NCBI GenBank assembly: GCA_029260135.1
Contig: JAJDDV010000159.1
Location: forward strand, 1 to 64,000
Length of the DNA stretch: 64,000 nucleotides
Reading direction: 5' to 3'
Source: Phycisphaerae bacterium
Lineage (GTDB): Bacteria; Planctomycetota; Phycisphaerae; UBA1845
Below, piece by piece: positions 25,857 to 34,326 of the stretch. Below the pieces are notes generated by a model, which was given only the letters and a program-made list of their open reading frames with translations, searched no databases and was not told where the DNA came from. Each line of letters begins with the position of its first letter. Position 1 is the first letter of the stretch. Made by a program: the position numbers and the translations under genes.

Positions 25857-25897
25857 TTGACGGAGAAACCGTGACGGGTGAAGCGGCTCATCTGAGC

Positions 25898-25903
25898 GGA
25901 GGG
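25898..25903 (+). promoter_or_regulatory. Ribosome binding site deciding the start of the YeiH-like gene
   Basis: GGAGGG lies six bases before the ATG at 25910. The frame is open back to a TTG at 25853 overlapping the dioxygenase stop, but no ribosome site supports that earlier start. Confidence 0.65.
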
Positions 25904-25909
25904 ACGGCG

Positions 25910-27130
25910 ATGGCTGAGCTTCCGGGGTCATCCTCCCCCGGTCCTTCGCTGAGTTCCGATGCGTTCCTTTCGCTGGGGTGCATGGAGGGGCTCTTTGATT
26001 CGATCGTTACGCCGGCGCGAGCGCCTGAGAAGGCGGCTCGGGCCGCGGCGGCGCTTCGACCCGGGTATGTTCTGGCGATCGGCGTGACCGGGTTTGCCTA
26101 TTTGCTGCACTTCGCGCCGATTGTACCGTTCACCGTCGCGAGTGAGGGCGGGGTACGGCATCCGGTCAGCGCCGCGATCATTGCGATTCTGATCGGTCTG
26201 CTGTTGCGGAACACGATGTCACTTCCTGATTCGGTGAAGGTGGGGTGCAAGCATGCGGTGAAGCGGGTGATTCCGCTGGCGATCGTTTGCATTGGAGCGG
26301 GGCTGAATCTGGCGGATCTTTACGCGGTCGGCGGCACAGTGCTGGCGATCACGGTGGTATCCATTGGGGTGGCGGTAGGGTTGGGGTACGCGTGTTCGCG
26401 ATTGCTGGGGCTGGGTCGTAAGACAGCGGTGCTTCTTGGGGCGGGCACCGGTATTTGCGGTAACAGTGCGATCGTGGCCGTTGCACCGCTGATCGATGCC
26501 GAGGACGACGACGTCGTACTTTCCGTGGGGACGGTCAATCTGATGGGGCTTCTCGCCATGCTGGCGTGGCCTGTGGTGGGGGGGTGGCTGGAGATGGACG
26601 ACGGCGCGTTCGGCGTGTGGTCGGGCACGTCGATTCACGCGGTACCGCAGGTGGTTGCTGCCGGGTTTGCCTACGGGGCAGATGCGGGGACGATGGCGAC
26701 GCTGGTCAAGCTCGTTCGTGTGGCGTTTCTGGCGCCGATGGTGTTCGCCCTGGCTGTGGTCCACGCGAGGCACCGCGGGGTGGGGGCGTCGGGCGACGGC
26801 GGCCTGACGGTTCATTACGCTCGGCTGGTTCCGTGGTTTGTCTGGGGTTTCATGGCGTTTGCCCTAGTCAATACGTTTGGCCTGATCCCGACGCTTCATT
26901 TTGATCTGGCAGAGGTGATTTCGGGGGAAACACGGCACGTCAGCGTGTCGGTGGGGGCGGGTCTGAGTGTGGCGGGGAAGGTCCTCCTGACCATCGCGCT
27001 GGCGGCGATCGGGCTCGAGGTGAACGTCCGGCAGTTGGGTCAGGTCGGCGGTCGAGCGATCGCGGCGGGGCTGTTTTCTACGGCTGCGCTCGGTGCTTCA
27101 AGCCTTTTCCTCATCACGATCTTTCTGTAG
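25910..27130 (+). CDS. YeiH family putative sulfate exporter, membrane protein
   Basis: 406 residues with about ten hydrophobic helices. Family features include an early HPVSAAIIAILIGLLLRN stretch, CIGAGLNLADLYAVG, AGTGICGNSAIVAVAPLI and SIHAVPQVVAAGFAYG. The GICGNSAI motif is the signature of the UPF0324/YeiH family, annotated as putative sulfate exporters. It starts about 50 bases after the cysteine dioxygenase gene on the same strand, so the two likely form an operon in which cysteine sulfur is oxidised and the inorganic product exported. That coupling is inference. The N-terminal ~40 residues before the first helix are not conserved. Confidence 0.9.
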   Translation: MAELPGSSSPGPSLSSDAFLSLGCMEGLFDSIVTPARAPEKAARAAAALRPGYVLAIGVTGFAYLLHFAPIVPFTVASEGGVRHPVSAAIIAILIGLLLRNTMSLPDSVKVGCKHAVKRVIPLAIVCIGAGLNLADLYAVGGTVLAITVVSIGVAVGLGYACSRLLGLGRKTAVLLGAGTGICGNSAIVAVAPLIDAEDDDVVLSVGTVNLMGLLAMLAWPVVGGWLEMDDGAFGVWSGTSIHAVPQVVAAGFAYGADAGTMATLVKLVRVAFLAPMVFALAVVHARHRGVGASGDGGLTVHYARLVPWFVWGFMAFALVNTFGLIPTLHFDLAEVISGETRHVSVSVGAGLSVAGKVLLTIALAAIGLEVNVRQLGQVGGRAIAAGLFSTAALGASSLFLITIFL

Positions 27131-27215
27131 AATCACCGCTCTCGATGCTGACGAGAAACACGCGATTCGGCGCATACGCGTGAACCAGGCGCGGATCGAA
27201 GAAAGGTGGAAACTC

Positions 27216-28586
27216 ATGATTAAGTTTGGACCCGGTAACCTGCGCATTCCTAAGTTCGAAAAGCCGGTCTATGTGGTGGCCGGCGGTCTGACGGATTTTC
27301 GCAAGAAGTATCCCGAGAAGAACTCGAGCGAGCTATGTACGGAAGCCCTTCGCATGGCCGTCGAGGAGAATGACCTGAAGGTCGATCCGGAGTATGTTCG
27401 TCGCCGGGTCAACTGGTGTGTGTATTCGCAGTTTGCGGATCACTTCGGCGACCAGCTTCTTGCCGCGGCGAAGATCCACGATTACCTCGGGTTCGACCCG
27501 TTGGGCAACATCGAAGTGAAGACGGGCGGCGCGACGGGCGGTTCGGCGGTGTTGGCGGCTGCTCAGGCCGTGGCGTCGGGGTATGCCGATTGCGTTCCCG
27601 TTGTAGGTTGGGAACGCATGGACGAAGTGTCGACGAAAGTCGGCAACTCCTATATCGCCAGCGCGGCGTGTAAGGACTTCGAGAGCGAGCTGGGCTGGAT
27701 GTATGCGGCGTACTACGCTCTGATGGCACAGCGATATCAGTACGAGAACAATGTTCCGCAGGAGACGCTGGCCAAGATTGCCTGCAAGAACCACGAGTAT
27801 GCTCGTCACTCACCGTATTCACAGAATCCCGGTAAGTACTCGGTTCAGGACATCCTCGACAACGACGTGGTTTCCGATCCTCTGTCGTTTCTGGAATGCT
27901 GCGTGATGAGCGTTGGTGCTGCGGTTTTGATTCTGGCCGATGAAAAGACGGCGTACGAGTTGACCGATCATCCGATGAAGCTCTCGGCGATCTGCGGCGG
28001 TACGCACACGCTTCGTACGGCGGATCGGCGGCACATGCCGATTCTTCTTCTTCCGAACGAGACGGAAGAGACGTACAAGGACTACTTCACGGGTCGGCGG
28101 CACGAATGGCCTGGATTCAGCTCGTTTCTGGCGTCACGTATGGCCGCTTATCTGGCGTACAACATGGCGGGGATCAAGGACCCGGTTGAGGATTTCGACC
28201 TCCTGGAAACGCACGATGCGTTTACGATTAGCGATATTCAAACGTACGAGGACATCGGTTTGCGACCCTACGGACGAGGGCGAGAGTTCATCGAATCCGG
28301 AGATGCCTTCATGGAAGGTCGCCTCCCGACGAACCCGTCCGGCGGATTGATCGGTTCGATGCACGCGGTGGGAGCCACGGGGATTTTCCAGTTGGTCGAA
28401 GTGCTTTGGCAGATGCAAGGCAACTGGGACAAGTTCCATGCGGACCCCGAGCGGTGGTCTCGCTACGGCAAGAAGAAGCCCGACGATTTCCGCAGCCTTC
28501 AAGTTCCGGGCGTCAAGCGGGCGTGTGCGATCTCGCACGCAGGGACGGGTAGCCATGTGACGTGCGCGATCATGGAGAAGCCGTAG
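27216..28586 (+). CDS. Thiolase-superfamily protein (SCP2/lipid-transfer-like) lacking the nucleophilic Cys
   Basis: 456 residues. The start at 27216 has AAAGGTGG about seven bases upstream. The chain follows the thiolase superfamily: DEVST, a C-terminal-domain ETHDAFTISD (His333), GSMHAVGATG (His383, equivalent to the thiolase GHPxGATG) and a late SHAGTGSHVTCAI. At the place of the catalytic CxSTG the sequence reads KTGGATGGSA (residues 102-111), with Gly instead of the acyl-accepting Cys. Cys-less homologues include the Ltp2-type retro-aldolases, which work in complex with DUF35 proteins; a DUF35 gene follows here. The reaction is therefore uncertain: aldol-type cleavage of a hydroxyacyl-CoA is as likely as thiolysis. 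Confidence 0.87.
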   Translation: MIKFGPGNLRIPKFEKPVYVVAGGLTDFRKKYPEKNSSELCTEALRMAVEENDLKVDPEYVRRRVNWCVYSQFADHFGDQLLAAAKIHDYLGFDPLGNIEVKTGGATGGSAVLAAAQAVASGYADCVPVVGWERMDEVSTKVGNSYIASAACKDFESELGWMYAAYYALMAQRYQYENNVPQETLAKIACKNHEYARHSPYSQNPGKYSVQDILDNDVVSDPLSFLECCVMSVGAAVLILADEKTAYELTDHPMKLSAICGGTHTLRTADRRHMPILLLPNETEETYKDYFTGRRHEWPGFSSFLASRMAAYLAYNMAGIKDPVEDFDLLETHDAFTISDIQTYEDIGLRPYGRGREFIESGDAFMEGRLPTNPSGGLIGSMHAVGATGIFQLVEVLWQMQGNWDKFHADPERWSRYGKKKPDDFRSLQVPGVKRACAISHAGTGSHVTCAIMEKP

Positions 28587-28700
28587 TTGTGCTCCGTCGC
28601 ACGCACGAGCGATCGGAGCGGGACGTGGCGCGGCGAATCAAGATAGTACTTCGCGGGCTAGCAACCTGCGGCTTTCGGATTGACTCAGAAAGGTTGAATC

Positions 28701-29174
28701 ATGGCCATTGAACTCAACGGCACAACGGCTGAGATCCTGGGCGAGGACCCGTTGGTCATCAAGAATCGGAAGGACTGGTATCATATCCATTCGTACGGTG
28801 GATGGGGTAAGTTCTTTCAGGGCCTTCTCGAGAAGAAGCTCCTTGCCACGCGTTGCACGAACAGCGCGTGCGGGGAGAATCGTCTGTGGCTGCCGCCGCG
28901 GTGTGAATGCCCCGACTGCTGGCACGAGATGGCGTGGGTCGAGGCGCCTACGGTGGGGACGATCTTCACGCACAGCGTGGTGCTCTATCCGGGGGCGCCG
29001 TTTCGGGCGAGCACGCCCTGCCCGCTCATCAGTGTCGAGATTGAGGGCGTGTGTACGAAGCTGATGAGCTATCTCAAAGAGGGAAAGCCCGAGATGGGCA
29101 TGCCGATCAAGGCGGTGTTCAACACCGAGAAGCCGACGAACACAATCCTCGATCTCGCGTGGGTGCCGGCGTAG
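28701..29174 (+). CDS. DUF35 Zn-ribbon/OB-fold acyl-CoA-binding partner protein
   Basis: 157 residues. An N-terminal helical part is followed by a rubredoxin-like Zn ribbon (Cys52, Cys57, Cys68 or Cys70, and Cys73) and an OB-fold (VEAPTVGTIFTHSVV, CPLISVEIEG, MPIKAVF). DUF35 proteins bind acyl-CoA and form complexes with thiolase-like or aldolase partners. It lies 114 bases after the thiolase-like gene on the same strand, with a ribosome site AGAAAGG. Together they resemble the ChsH2-DUF35/Ltp2, BbsA/BbsB and archaeal thiolase/DUF35 pairs. Confidence 0.9.
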   Translation: MAIELNGTTAEILGEDPLVIKNRKDWYHIHSYGGWGKFFQGLLEKKLLATRCTNSACGENRLWLPPRCECPDCWHEMAWVEAPTVGTIFTHSVVLYPGAPFRASTPCPLISVEIEGVCTKLMSYLKEGKPEMGMPIKAVFNTEKPTNTILDLAWVPA

Positions 29175-29309
29175 GTCTTTGAAGCCGACGGTGCCGGTGC
29201 TTCGACTCGGTCAGGTGAGTTCAGGCGGTCACTTGGATTGGCCGTATCTCGGGCAGGGCCGACGTCGAGATGGGGTGGCCGCGGCGTAGCAAGGCATTGA
29301 AACCACGAA

Positions 29310-29339
29310 AAAACGCCCGTCCCCAAGGACGGGCGTTTT
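29310..29339. terminator. Bidirectional rho-independent terminator
   Basis: A perfect 13-bp stem AAAACGCCCGTCC / GGACGGGCGTTTT with CCAA loop (29323-29326). It has A-rich sequence on the left and TTTT on the right, so it can serve both the DUF35 gene from the left and the Lys-rich gene from the right. It sits in the gap between the two convergent genes. Confidence 0.9.
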
Positions 29340-29382
29340 GTCATTCAACCTTCGGTTGCGACCGTTCGGCCGGGCCGTGCCA

Positions 29383-29721
29383 TCAAGCGGCGGGGGACGA
29401 TTTCTTCTTCTTCTTCTTTACGGAGCGTTTTCCGCCCTTTCGTTTGTTTCGCTCAACGGTCTTCTTGCTGCCGCGGTCAGTCTTCCTGCGCGCGACGGTC
29501 TTCTTCTTGGATCTATCCCCTTTGGCTCTGGCAGTTCGAGCCCTGGTGGTCGGCGCCGCTTTTGGTCCACGATCCTTCTTCTGCCGAGCGACGGGACCGC
29601 TCTTAGTGTCCTGAGCGCTGCTGGATCCCGTGTCCCTGAAGAAGGCGAACCACCCCCCCGCGCCGAGCGCCATTGCACCTAGTATGGCCAGGAGAACTTT
29701 CTGTCGTCTTTGGTCGTCCAC
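29383..29721 (-). CDS. Small membrane-anchored protein with Lys/Arg-rich tail
   Basis: 112 residues. A short N-terminus (MDDQRRQK) is followed by one hydrophobic helix (about residues 9-28, VLLAILGAMALGAGGWFAFF). The last ~70 residues are highly basic, ending in KRSVKKKKKKSSPAA. The tail resembles histone-H1-like Lys/Ala/Pro tails, suggesting nucleic-acid or acidic-polymer binding on one side of the membrane, but no family is recognised. It is transcribed toward the bidirectional terminator. Low-complexity coding explains the long clean frame on the other strand. Confidence 0.7.
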   Translation of the reverse strand: MDDQRRQKVLLAILGAMALGAGGWFAFFRDTGSSSAQDTKSGPVARQKKDRGPKAAPTTRARTARAKGDRSKKKTVARRKTDRGSKKTVERNKRKGGKRSVKKKKKKSSPAA

Positions 29722-29932
29722 GAATGTACCTCCCTCGGCGCCCGGACAAGCGCCGCTAGCACCACCACGCCAGAAGCCGAGTATCTTCTGGTCGGCCTTT
29801 CATGTCAAGTTTCGCGCTGCGGGGCGGCGCCAATGTCGAGCATCGACGCATGCCTACCTCGGCACTACCTCATTAGACGCGTCGGGCCGCCCCTTGGTTC
29901 TTCGGAAAACGGGATGAATGTTTGTAGAAAAA

Positions 29933-30103
29933 CTAAATTATGACGTTATGTCTGGTGGTTTTTGAGGTCTGCGCCCTCTCCCAGACTCGGGCGAGCTCTC
30001 GGAGGCCGGTGCCTGGCGTGTGTCTCCAGATTCGCTGGTGAGCGCGTATGAACGCGATGGCGTCCGGTTCCTTTCTGGCGAGTTGTCTCAGTATCGTGCT
30101 CAC
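29933..30103 (-). CDS. Hypothetical 56-residue protein, GTG start
   Basis: The frame starts at GTG (30101-30103) with a full GAGGAGA at 30109-30115, five bases upstream. The product is charged and helical (ILRQLARKEPDAIAFIRAH, GLRELARVWERA) with no Cys, signal or membrane segment. No family is recognised. The ribosome site and amino-acid composition favour a real gene over chance. It lies alone between the Lys-rich protein gene and rnc. Confidence 0.5.
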   Translation of the reverse strand: MSTILRQLARKEPDAIAFIRAHQRIWRHTPGTGLRELARVWERAQTSKTTRHNVII

Positions 30104-30108
30104 GTCAG

Positions 30109-30115
30109 TCTCCTC
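30109..30115 (-). promoter_or_regulatory. Strong Shine-Dalgarno of the 56-residue gene
   Basis: GAGGAGA on the minus strand, five bases before a GTG codon. It is the main reason for calling that start rather than a more upstream ATG at 30151. Confidence 0.55.
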
Positions 30116-30352
30116 GCTTGAAAATACGAGGCCGAGGGTGTCTCCTGGCACGGATGATCGGAGTTGGCGCGATCGTGCTGGATTTGACCTTGGCAGCCGT
30201 CGATGTTAAGGTGGCGAACGGCTCGGCGGGCTCCTGTGTCTCTCCGAGTCTCACAGCACGGCAGAAACTCTGACATTCGGCTCCTCGCGGAAGGCGCGGG
30301 ACGGTTCGTTTCGCCCCTTCGGATCGCGCTTCCCGCCACGAGCCCGTGAGGA

Positions 30353-31075
30353 ATGGGCGTGAGTGACGCGGACCTTGTAGCCCGGGCGGAGGAGATCACC
30401 CGGCATGTATTCCACAATCCCGATCTTCTCATCACCGCACTGACCCATTCATCCAGAGCGCCGGCACGTCTGGTGAGTAACGAGCGTCTGGAGTTTCTCG
30501 GCGATGCCGTGCTCGGCATGGTCGTCTGCGAAGAACTCTATCGGCGGTTCCCGGATTGGCTGGAGGGCGACCTGACGAAGGTCAAGTCCGCCGTCGTCTC
30601 GCGGCGCGTTTGCGCGCAGATCGCGGATGAAATCCAACTGACGGAGCTTCTGATTCTCGGCAATGGAATCGACGGTCAGGGGCGTCTACCGACGTCGCTT
30701 CGGGCTGCGGTGTTCGAGGCTGTCATCGGCGGTCTGTTGATTGACGGCGGTCATGCTGCGGCCAAGCAGTTCGTGCTCGATCACGTATCGGATCACATCG
30801 ATACATGGGCGGCCGAGGAGAACCGAGACAACTTCAAGTCCGCGCTGCAACAGTATGCTCAGCGATGGCTGTCCACAACGCCGTACTACGAATCGCTCGA
30901 CGAAAAGGGACCGGATCACAGTAAGTGCTTCGAGGTTTGCGTGGTTATCGATCGGCATCGGTACCCCAGCGCGTGGGGGCCCAGCAAGAAAGAGGCCGAG
31001 CAGGAGGCCGCTCGTCGAGCGATGGAGATTCTTCAGGCTGAGAACGAAGAATCCGTCAGGCAGACGGGTACCTGA
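30353..31075 (+). CDS. rnc: Ribonuclease III
   Basis: 240 residues. RNase III cleaves double-stranded RNA in rRNA processing and mRNA turnover. The signature NERLEFLGDAVLG gives Glu44, Glu47 and Asp51, and Glu122 lies in VFEAVIGG. A dsRNA-binding domain (NFKSALQQYAQRWLS, GPSKKEAEQEAARRAM) closes the protein. The position that is Asp in most enzymes (E. coli Asp114, in ADTVEALIGG) is Ala119 here. A GTG at 30359 is a plausible alternative start, since GAGG lies eight to nine bases before it but only two before the ATG. No era or lepB neighbour is seen. Confidence 0.94.
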   Translation: MGVSDADLVARAEEITRHVFHNPDLLITALTHSSRAPARLVSNERLEFLGDAVLGMVVCEELYRRFPDWLEGDLTKVKSAVVSRRVCAQIADEIQLTELLILGNGIDGQGRLPTSLRAAVFEAVIGGLLIDGGHAAAKQFVLDHVSDHIDTWAAEENRDNFKSALQQYAQRWLSTTPYYESLDEKGPDHSKCFEVCVVIDRHRYPSAWGPSKKEAEQEAARRAMEILQAENEESVRQTGT

Positions 31076-31338
31076 CATATCGGGCACCTTGAGGCGCATA
31101 TGGTCCCAAGAGACGGCCGTCGACACCTTCGGCCCGAGGTCCATGGCCGTTCTTCTTTCATCCATTCTGCGGCTGCAGCCGGTCTTCTCGAGACCCTATC
31201 CGAGGGCTTCCGAACGTGTGGTACGTTTTCAATAATGTGCCGCCCTATTTGACTCGGATGCGTGCAAGCGCGAACTTCGGAACCTGCGAAGATGAGATGT
31301 GAGACGGGTCTGATCTGCGGCGCCGGAGTTGCCGTGCC

Positions 31339-32283
31339 ATGGCGGCGAGCGAAGTTCATGTTGTCACGGGGGCGTTCGGTTATACAGGGCGGTATATCGC
31401 CCGGCGGCTGCTGGAACGTGGCGTCCAGGTGCGCACGTTGACCAACTCGGCGAAGAGACGTTGTTCTCTAAGTGGTCAGGTCAGCGTCCTCCCCCTTTGT
31501 TTCGATGATCCGGATCGACTCGCCGACTCTCTTCGCGGCGCGACGGTTCTCTATAATACGTACTGGGTCCGCTTCAACCACACCACGTTCAGGCACGCGA
31601 CGGCTGTGCACAACACACTCCGGCTCTTTGAGGCGGCCCGGCGAGCGGGTATCCACCGTGTGGTCCATGTGAGCATTACGAACCCCTCGCACGATTCGCC
31701 GTACGAGTATTTCCGAGGCAAAGCGGTTCTCGAGCGGGCATTGATCGCGTCGGGACTGTCTTATGCCGTTCTCCGTCCCGCCGTCGTCTTTGGGCGGGAG
31801 GATATCCTGATTAACAACATCGCCTGGATTCTGAGGCGTTTTCCGGTCTTCGGGGTGTTCGGCGATGGGGGATACAAGCTCCAGCCGATCTACGTGGAGG
31901 ACCTGGCGAACCTGGCGGTGACGGAGGGGCTTCGTGACGCTGATGTCATTGTCGATGCGATCGGTCCGGAGACTTTTCGCTATCGCGACCTCGTCCGCCA
32001 GATCGGGAGCATCGTCGGCGTGAAGAGGCCTGTCACAGGGGTCCCGGCAGGGGTCGGCTGGGCGATTGGGTGGGGGATCGGCAAGGTCCTTGGCGACGTG
32101 GTGATTACACGCGAGGAGATTGGTGCCTTGATGGCCGGGCTGCTGCACACGAAGTCGTCGCCGGTCGGTTCAACATCGCTGACCGAGTGGGCGACTCATC
32201 ATGCGGCGTGTCTGGGCCGTAGATACCACAGTGAGCTTGCGCGCCGGAAGGACCTGCACACTCCCTACGTCACGGTGTCATAA
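31339..32283 (+). CDS. NAD(P)-binding SDR-type epimerase/dehydratase (NmrA/NDUFA9-like)
   Basis: 314 residues. The Rossmann motif is TGAFGYTGRYIA at the N-terminus. VVHVSITNP and a Tyr124-x3-Lys128 pair (YEYFRGK) match the extended/atypical SDR active site. LRPAVVFGRED and QPIYVEDLANLAV are typical of complex-I-NDUFA9-like and UDP-sugar-epimerase-like proteins in this group. It is cytoplasmic; the substrate is unknown. It is convergent with the HD-GYP gene, 33 bases away, without a visible terminator. Confidence 0.88.
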   Translation: MAASEVHVVTGAFGYTGRYIARRLLERGVQVRTLTNSAKRRCSLSGQVSVLPLCFDDPDRLADSLRGATVLYNTYWVRFNHTTFRHATAVHNTLRLFEAARRAGIHRVVHVSITNPSHDSPYEYFRGKAVLERALIASGLSYAVLRPAVVFGREDILINNIAWILRRFPVFGVFGDGGYKLQPIYVEDLANLAVTEGLRDADVIVDAIGPETFRYRDLVRQIGSIVGVKRPVTGVPAGVGWAIGWGIGKVLGDVVITREEIGALMAGLLHTKSSPVGSTSLTEWATHHAACLGRRYHSELARRKDLHTPYVTVS

Positions 32284-32316
32284 CCGGTCGTTGCGGACGG
32301 CGTGATTCGTGTGTTG

Positions 32317-33918
32317 TCAAGCGAGTATGGCTTCGACGGTGTCGTGGCTGTCTTCGTATTGCTCGCGGATCTCGCTGAACTGTTCGAGGCAGTTGAGGAA
32401 TGCGTGTACCAGTACGGGATCGAAATGTGTTCCCGCGTCGCTGCGGATGATCTCGACGGCTTCCTGGTGCGAGCGGGCCTCCTTGTAGCAGCGACGGCTG
32501 GTAATGGCGTCGTAGGCGTCGACCAGCGCAATGATTCGGGCCGCGAGGGGGATGTCCTGGCCCGCCAGTCCGCGTGGATACCCTGATCCGTCGTATCGTT
32601 CATGATGGCAGTGGGCGATGTCCACGCACATCTGAAGCAGTGGGACCGGGAAGGTCGGATCGACGGCACGGGAGAGCACACGACGTCCAATCTCCGTGTG
32701 CGTCTTCATGATCTGGAACTCTTCGTTCGTGAGCGATCCGGGCTTGGTCAGAATCTCGTCCGGGATACCGACCTTTCCAATGTCGTGCATGGGTGCGGCC
32801 TGAATGAGGCATTCGACGAAGTCCACAGTAATCCTGGCGGCGTAGGGGCCACCACGCCCGAGCTGGTCGGCCAGGAGCCTGGCGCCTCGGGTCACGCGCT
32901 CCAGGTGCATCGTCGTCTCTTCGTCGCGGAACTCGGCGAGGTGGCCTAGCGTCTGGAGCAGGACGCGCACGGACTGTCGCATTCGTTCGCTTCGAAGCAT
33001 GTTGATCAAGGCGATCGTCGCGGCGTCCGCGACGGATCGGATGCACTCGATCTCCTCCTTGGAGAACGGCGTGTCGTCCTGTTTCTCGGTGACGTTGAGT
33101 ACGCCGAGGATGCCTCCCGGTGTGTTGACGGCCGTGGAGACGAGCGGTGTGCTCAAGAACGAATCGCGTCCATAATCTCGCGACGCTTTGGCGCCCGTGT
33201 CATAGGTTTTTGCGGCCAGTGTCTTTCCGCTCTGAAAAACCTGTCGCGTGATGCCCTCGAGGTCGGTCACGGGGACCTTTGCAACGACGATGGGATCGAT
33301 CCCGACCGCGCGCTCGCATACGAGGAAATCACCGGTGGCGTCGGTCAGGAAGAGTGAGATGCGTTCCGCGCCGGTGGTTTGTGCGACGCAATCGATGAAG
33401 AGATCGAGTATCTGCTCGCGAGAATCCGCATGGTTCAGGTCGCGCATGAACTCGTAGAGTTCTCGGAGGCGTTTCGTAACGGTGCGAACCTCTTCTTCCA
33501 GCTCGGTGTTGAGGTGGTCGAGATCGCGACGCGCGCGAGCCAGCCTGAAGACGGTCTGTACCCTGGCCAGCAGTTCGGCCACGGCGAACGGTTTGGGCAA
33601 GTACTCCTGAGCGCCCGCTTCGAGTCCGCGGACGATGTCGTCGGCGCCCGATCGTGCAGTCAGCATGATGACGGGGATTCTGTCCGTCCGGGGATCGCTC
33701 TTGAGCGCTTTGGTTGCCGCGATTCCGTTCATCACGGGCAGGCCGATGTCCATGATGATCATGTCCGGCTGCCGCTGGGTGGCAATGTTCAGCCCCTCGC
33801 CGCCATCCGTGGCTTCGATGACCTCAAAGCCGGCGGCTCGCAGGTGTGCGCCCACAATGAACCGGAGTTCGGCCTCGTCTTCGACGAGCAGAATCGTGCC
33901 CTCGGGAAAGATCGCCAT
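32317..33918 (-). CDS. Response regulator with GAF and HD-GYP output (c-di-GMP phosphodiesterase)
   Basis: 533 residues from the ATG at 33918; the frame is open 21 codons further but homology starts here. A REC domain (ILLVEDEAE, phospho-acceptor Asp57 in MDIGLP, Lys in LPKPFAV) is followed by a coiled-coil linker, a GAF domain (about residues 165-320) and an HD-GYP domain with HDIGKVGIP and HERYDGSGYPRGLAG. HD-GYP domains hydrolyse c-di-GMP to GMP. The protein is cytoplasmic and would lower c-di-GMP when phosphorylated. No sensor kinase is adjacent. fliM and a PilT-like gene a few kb away are possible downstream processes, but this link is inference. Confidence 0.95.
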   Translation of the reverse strand: MAIFPEGTILLVEDEAELRFIVGAHLRAAGFEVIEATDGGEGLNIATQRQPDMIIMDIGLPVMNGIAATKALKSDPRTDRIPVIMLTARSGADDIVRGLEAGAQEYLPKPFAVAELLARVQTVFRLARARRDLDHLNTELEEEVRTVTKRLRELYEFMRDLNHADSREQILDLFIDCVAQTTGAERISLFLTDATGDFLVCERAVGIDPIVVAKVPVTDLEGITRQVFQSGKTLAAKTYDTGAKASRDYGRDSFLSTPLVSTAVNTPGGILGVLNVTEKQDDTPFSKEEIECIRSVADAATIALINMLRSERMRQSVRVLLQTLGHLAEFRDEETTMHLERVTRGARLLADQLGRGGPYAARITVDFVECLIQAAPMHDIGKVGIPDEILTKPGSLTNEEFQIMKTHTEIGRRVLSRAVDPTFPVPLLQMCVDIAHCHHERYDGSGYPRGLAGQDIPLAARIIALVDAYDAITSRRCYKEARSHQEAVEIIRSDAGTHFDPVLVHAFLNCLEQFSEIREQYEDSHDTVEAILA

Positions 33919-34131
33919 GTACCGCCTCTCGTTGGGGGCCCGTATCGCGACCGTGCGCGTTGACAGCCCGTGTGTGTCCATCGGCAGCTTGTTGGACGAA
34001 GGTCATTTAGCGACGTTCCGTGGCGGCCTTCGTCGTGCAGGTCCGAAAATGGTGAGTCCGGGGACATCGCGACGCGTACCCTTCGACGGTTGACAGTTGA
34101 ACCGGTGAGGATACGCTGCCTCGGTGCAGCG

Positions 34132-34205
34132 GTCCCCGTGGCACAATTGGATAGCGCGTCGGCCTCCGGAGCCGAAGGTTTCAGGTTCGAATCCTGACGG
34201 GGACG
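34132..34205 (+). tRNA. tRNA-Arg (CCG anticodon)
   Basis: Acceptor GTCCCCG (34132-34138) pairs with CGGGGAC (34198-34204), with G34205 as discriminator. The D arm is GCAC/GCGC, and anticodon arm TCGGC/GCCGA encloses CTCCGGA, giving anticodon CCG at 34166-34168. The T arm is TCAGG/CCTGA with TTCGAAT loop. CCA is not encoded. It reads the CGG arginine codon. Confidence 0.95.
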
Positions 34206-34326
34206 TTGTCCGCCGACCGCCGCGATTCTGGTGGGCGTTTTCCTATTGTCGGGCGTCAAACGGGCTTGAACAGGACGTTGTCTGACCGTTGCCCGGTCCC
34301 TGTCTGTTTTTCGGACGACGCTCCAT

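Noticed and set aside
24963-25931. N-terminal extension of the enoyl-CoA hydratase frame by over 300 residues
   Set aside because: Low-quality Arg/His/Pro-rich sequence with no homology, overlapping the cysteine dioxygenase gene; the ATG at 24962 has a ribosome site and starts the family.
29270-29682. Phe/Leu-rich plus-strand frames opposite the Lys-rich gene
   Set aside because: They arise from reading AAG/AAA-rich coding DNA backward (CTT/TTT runs) and cross the terminator hairpin.
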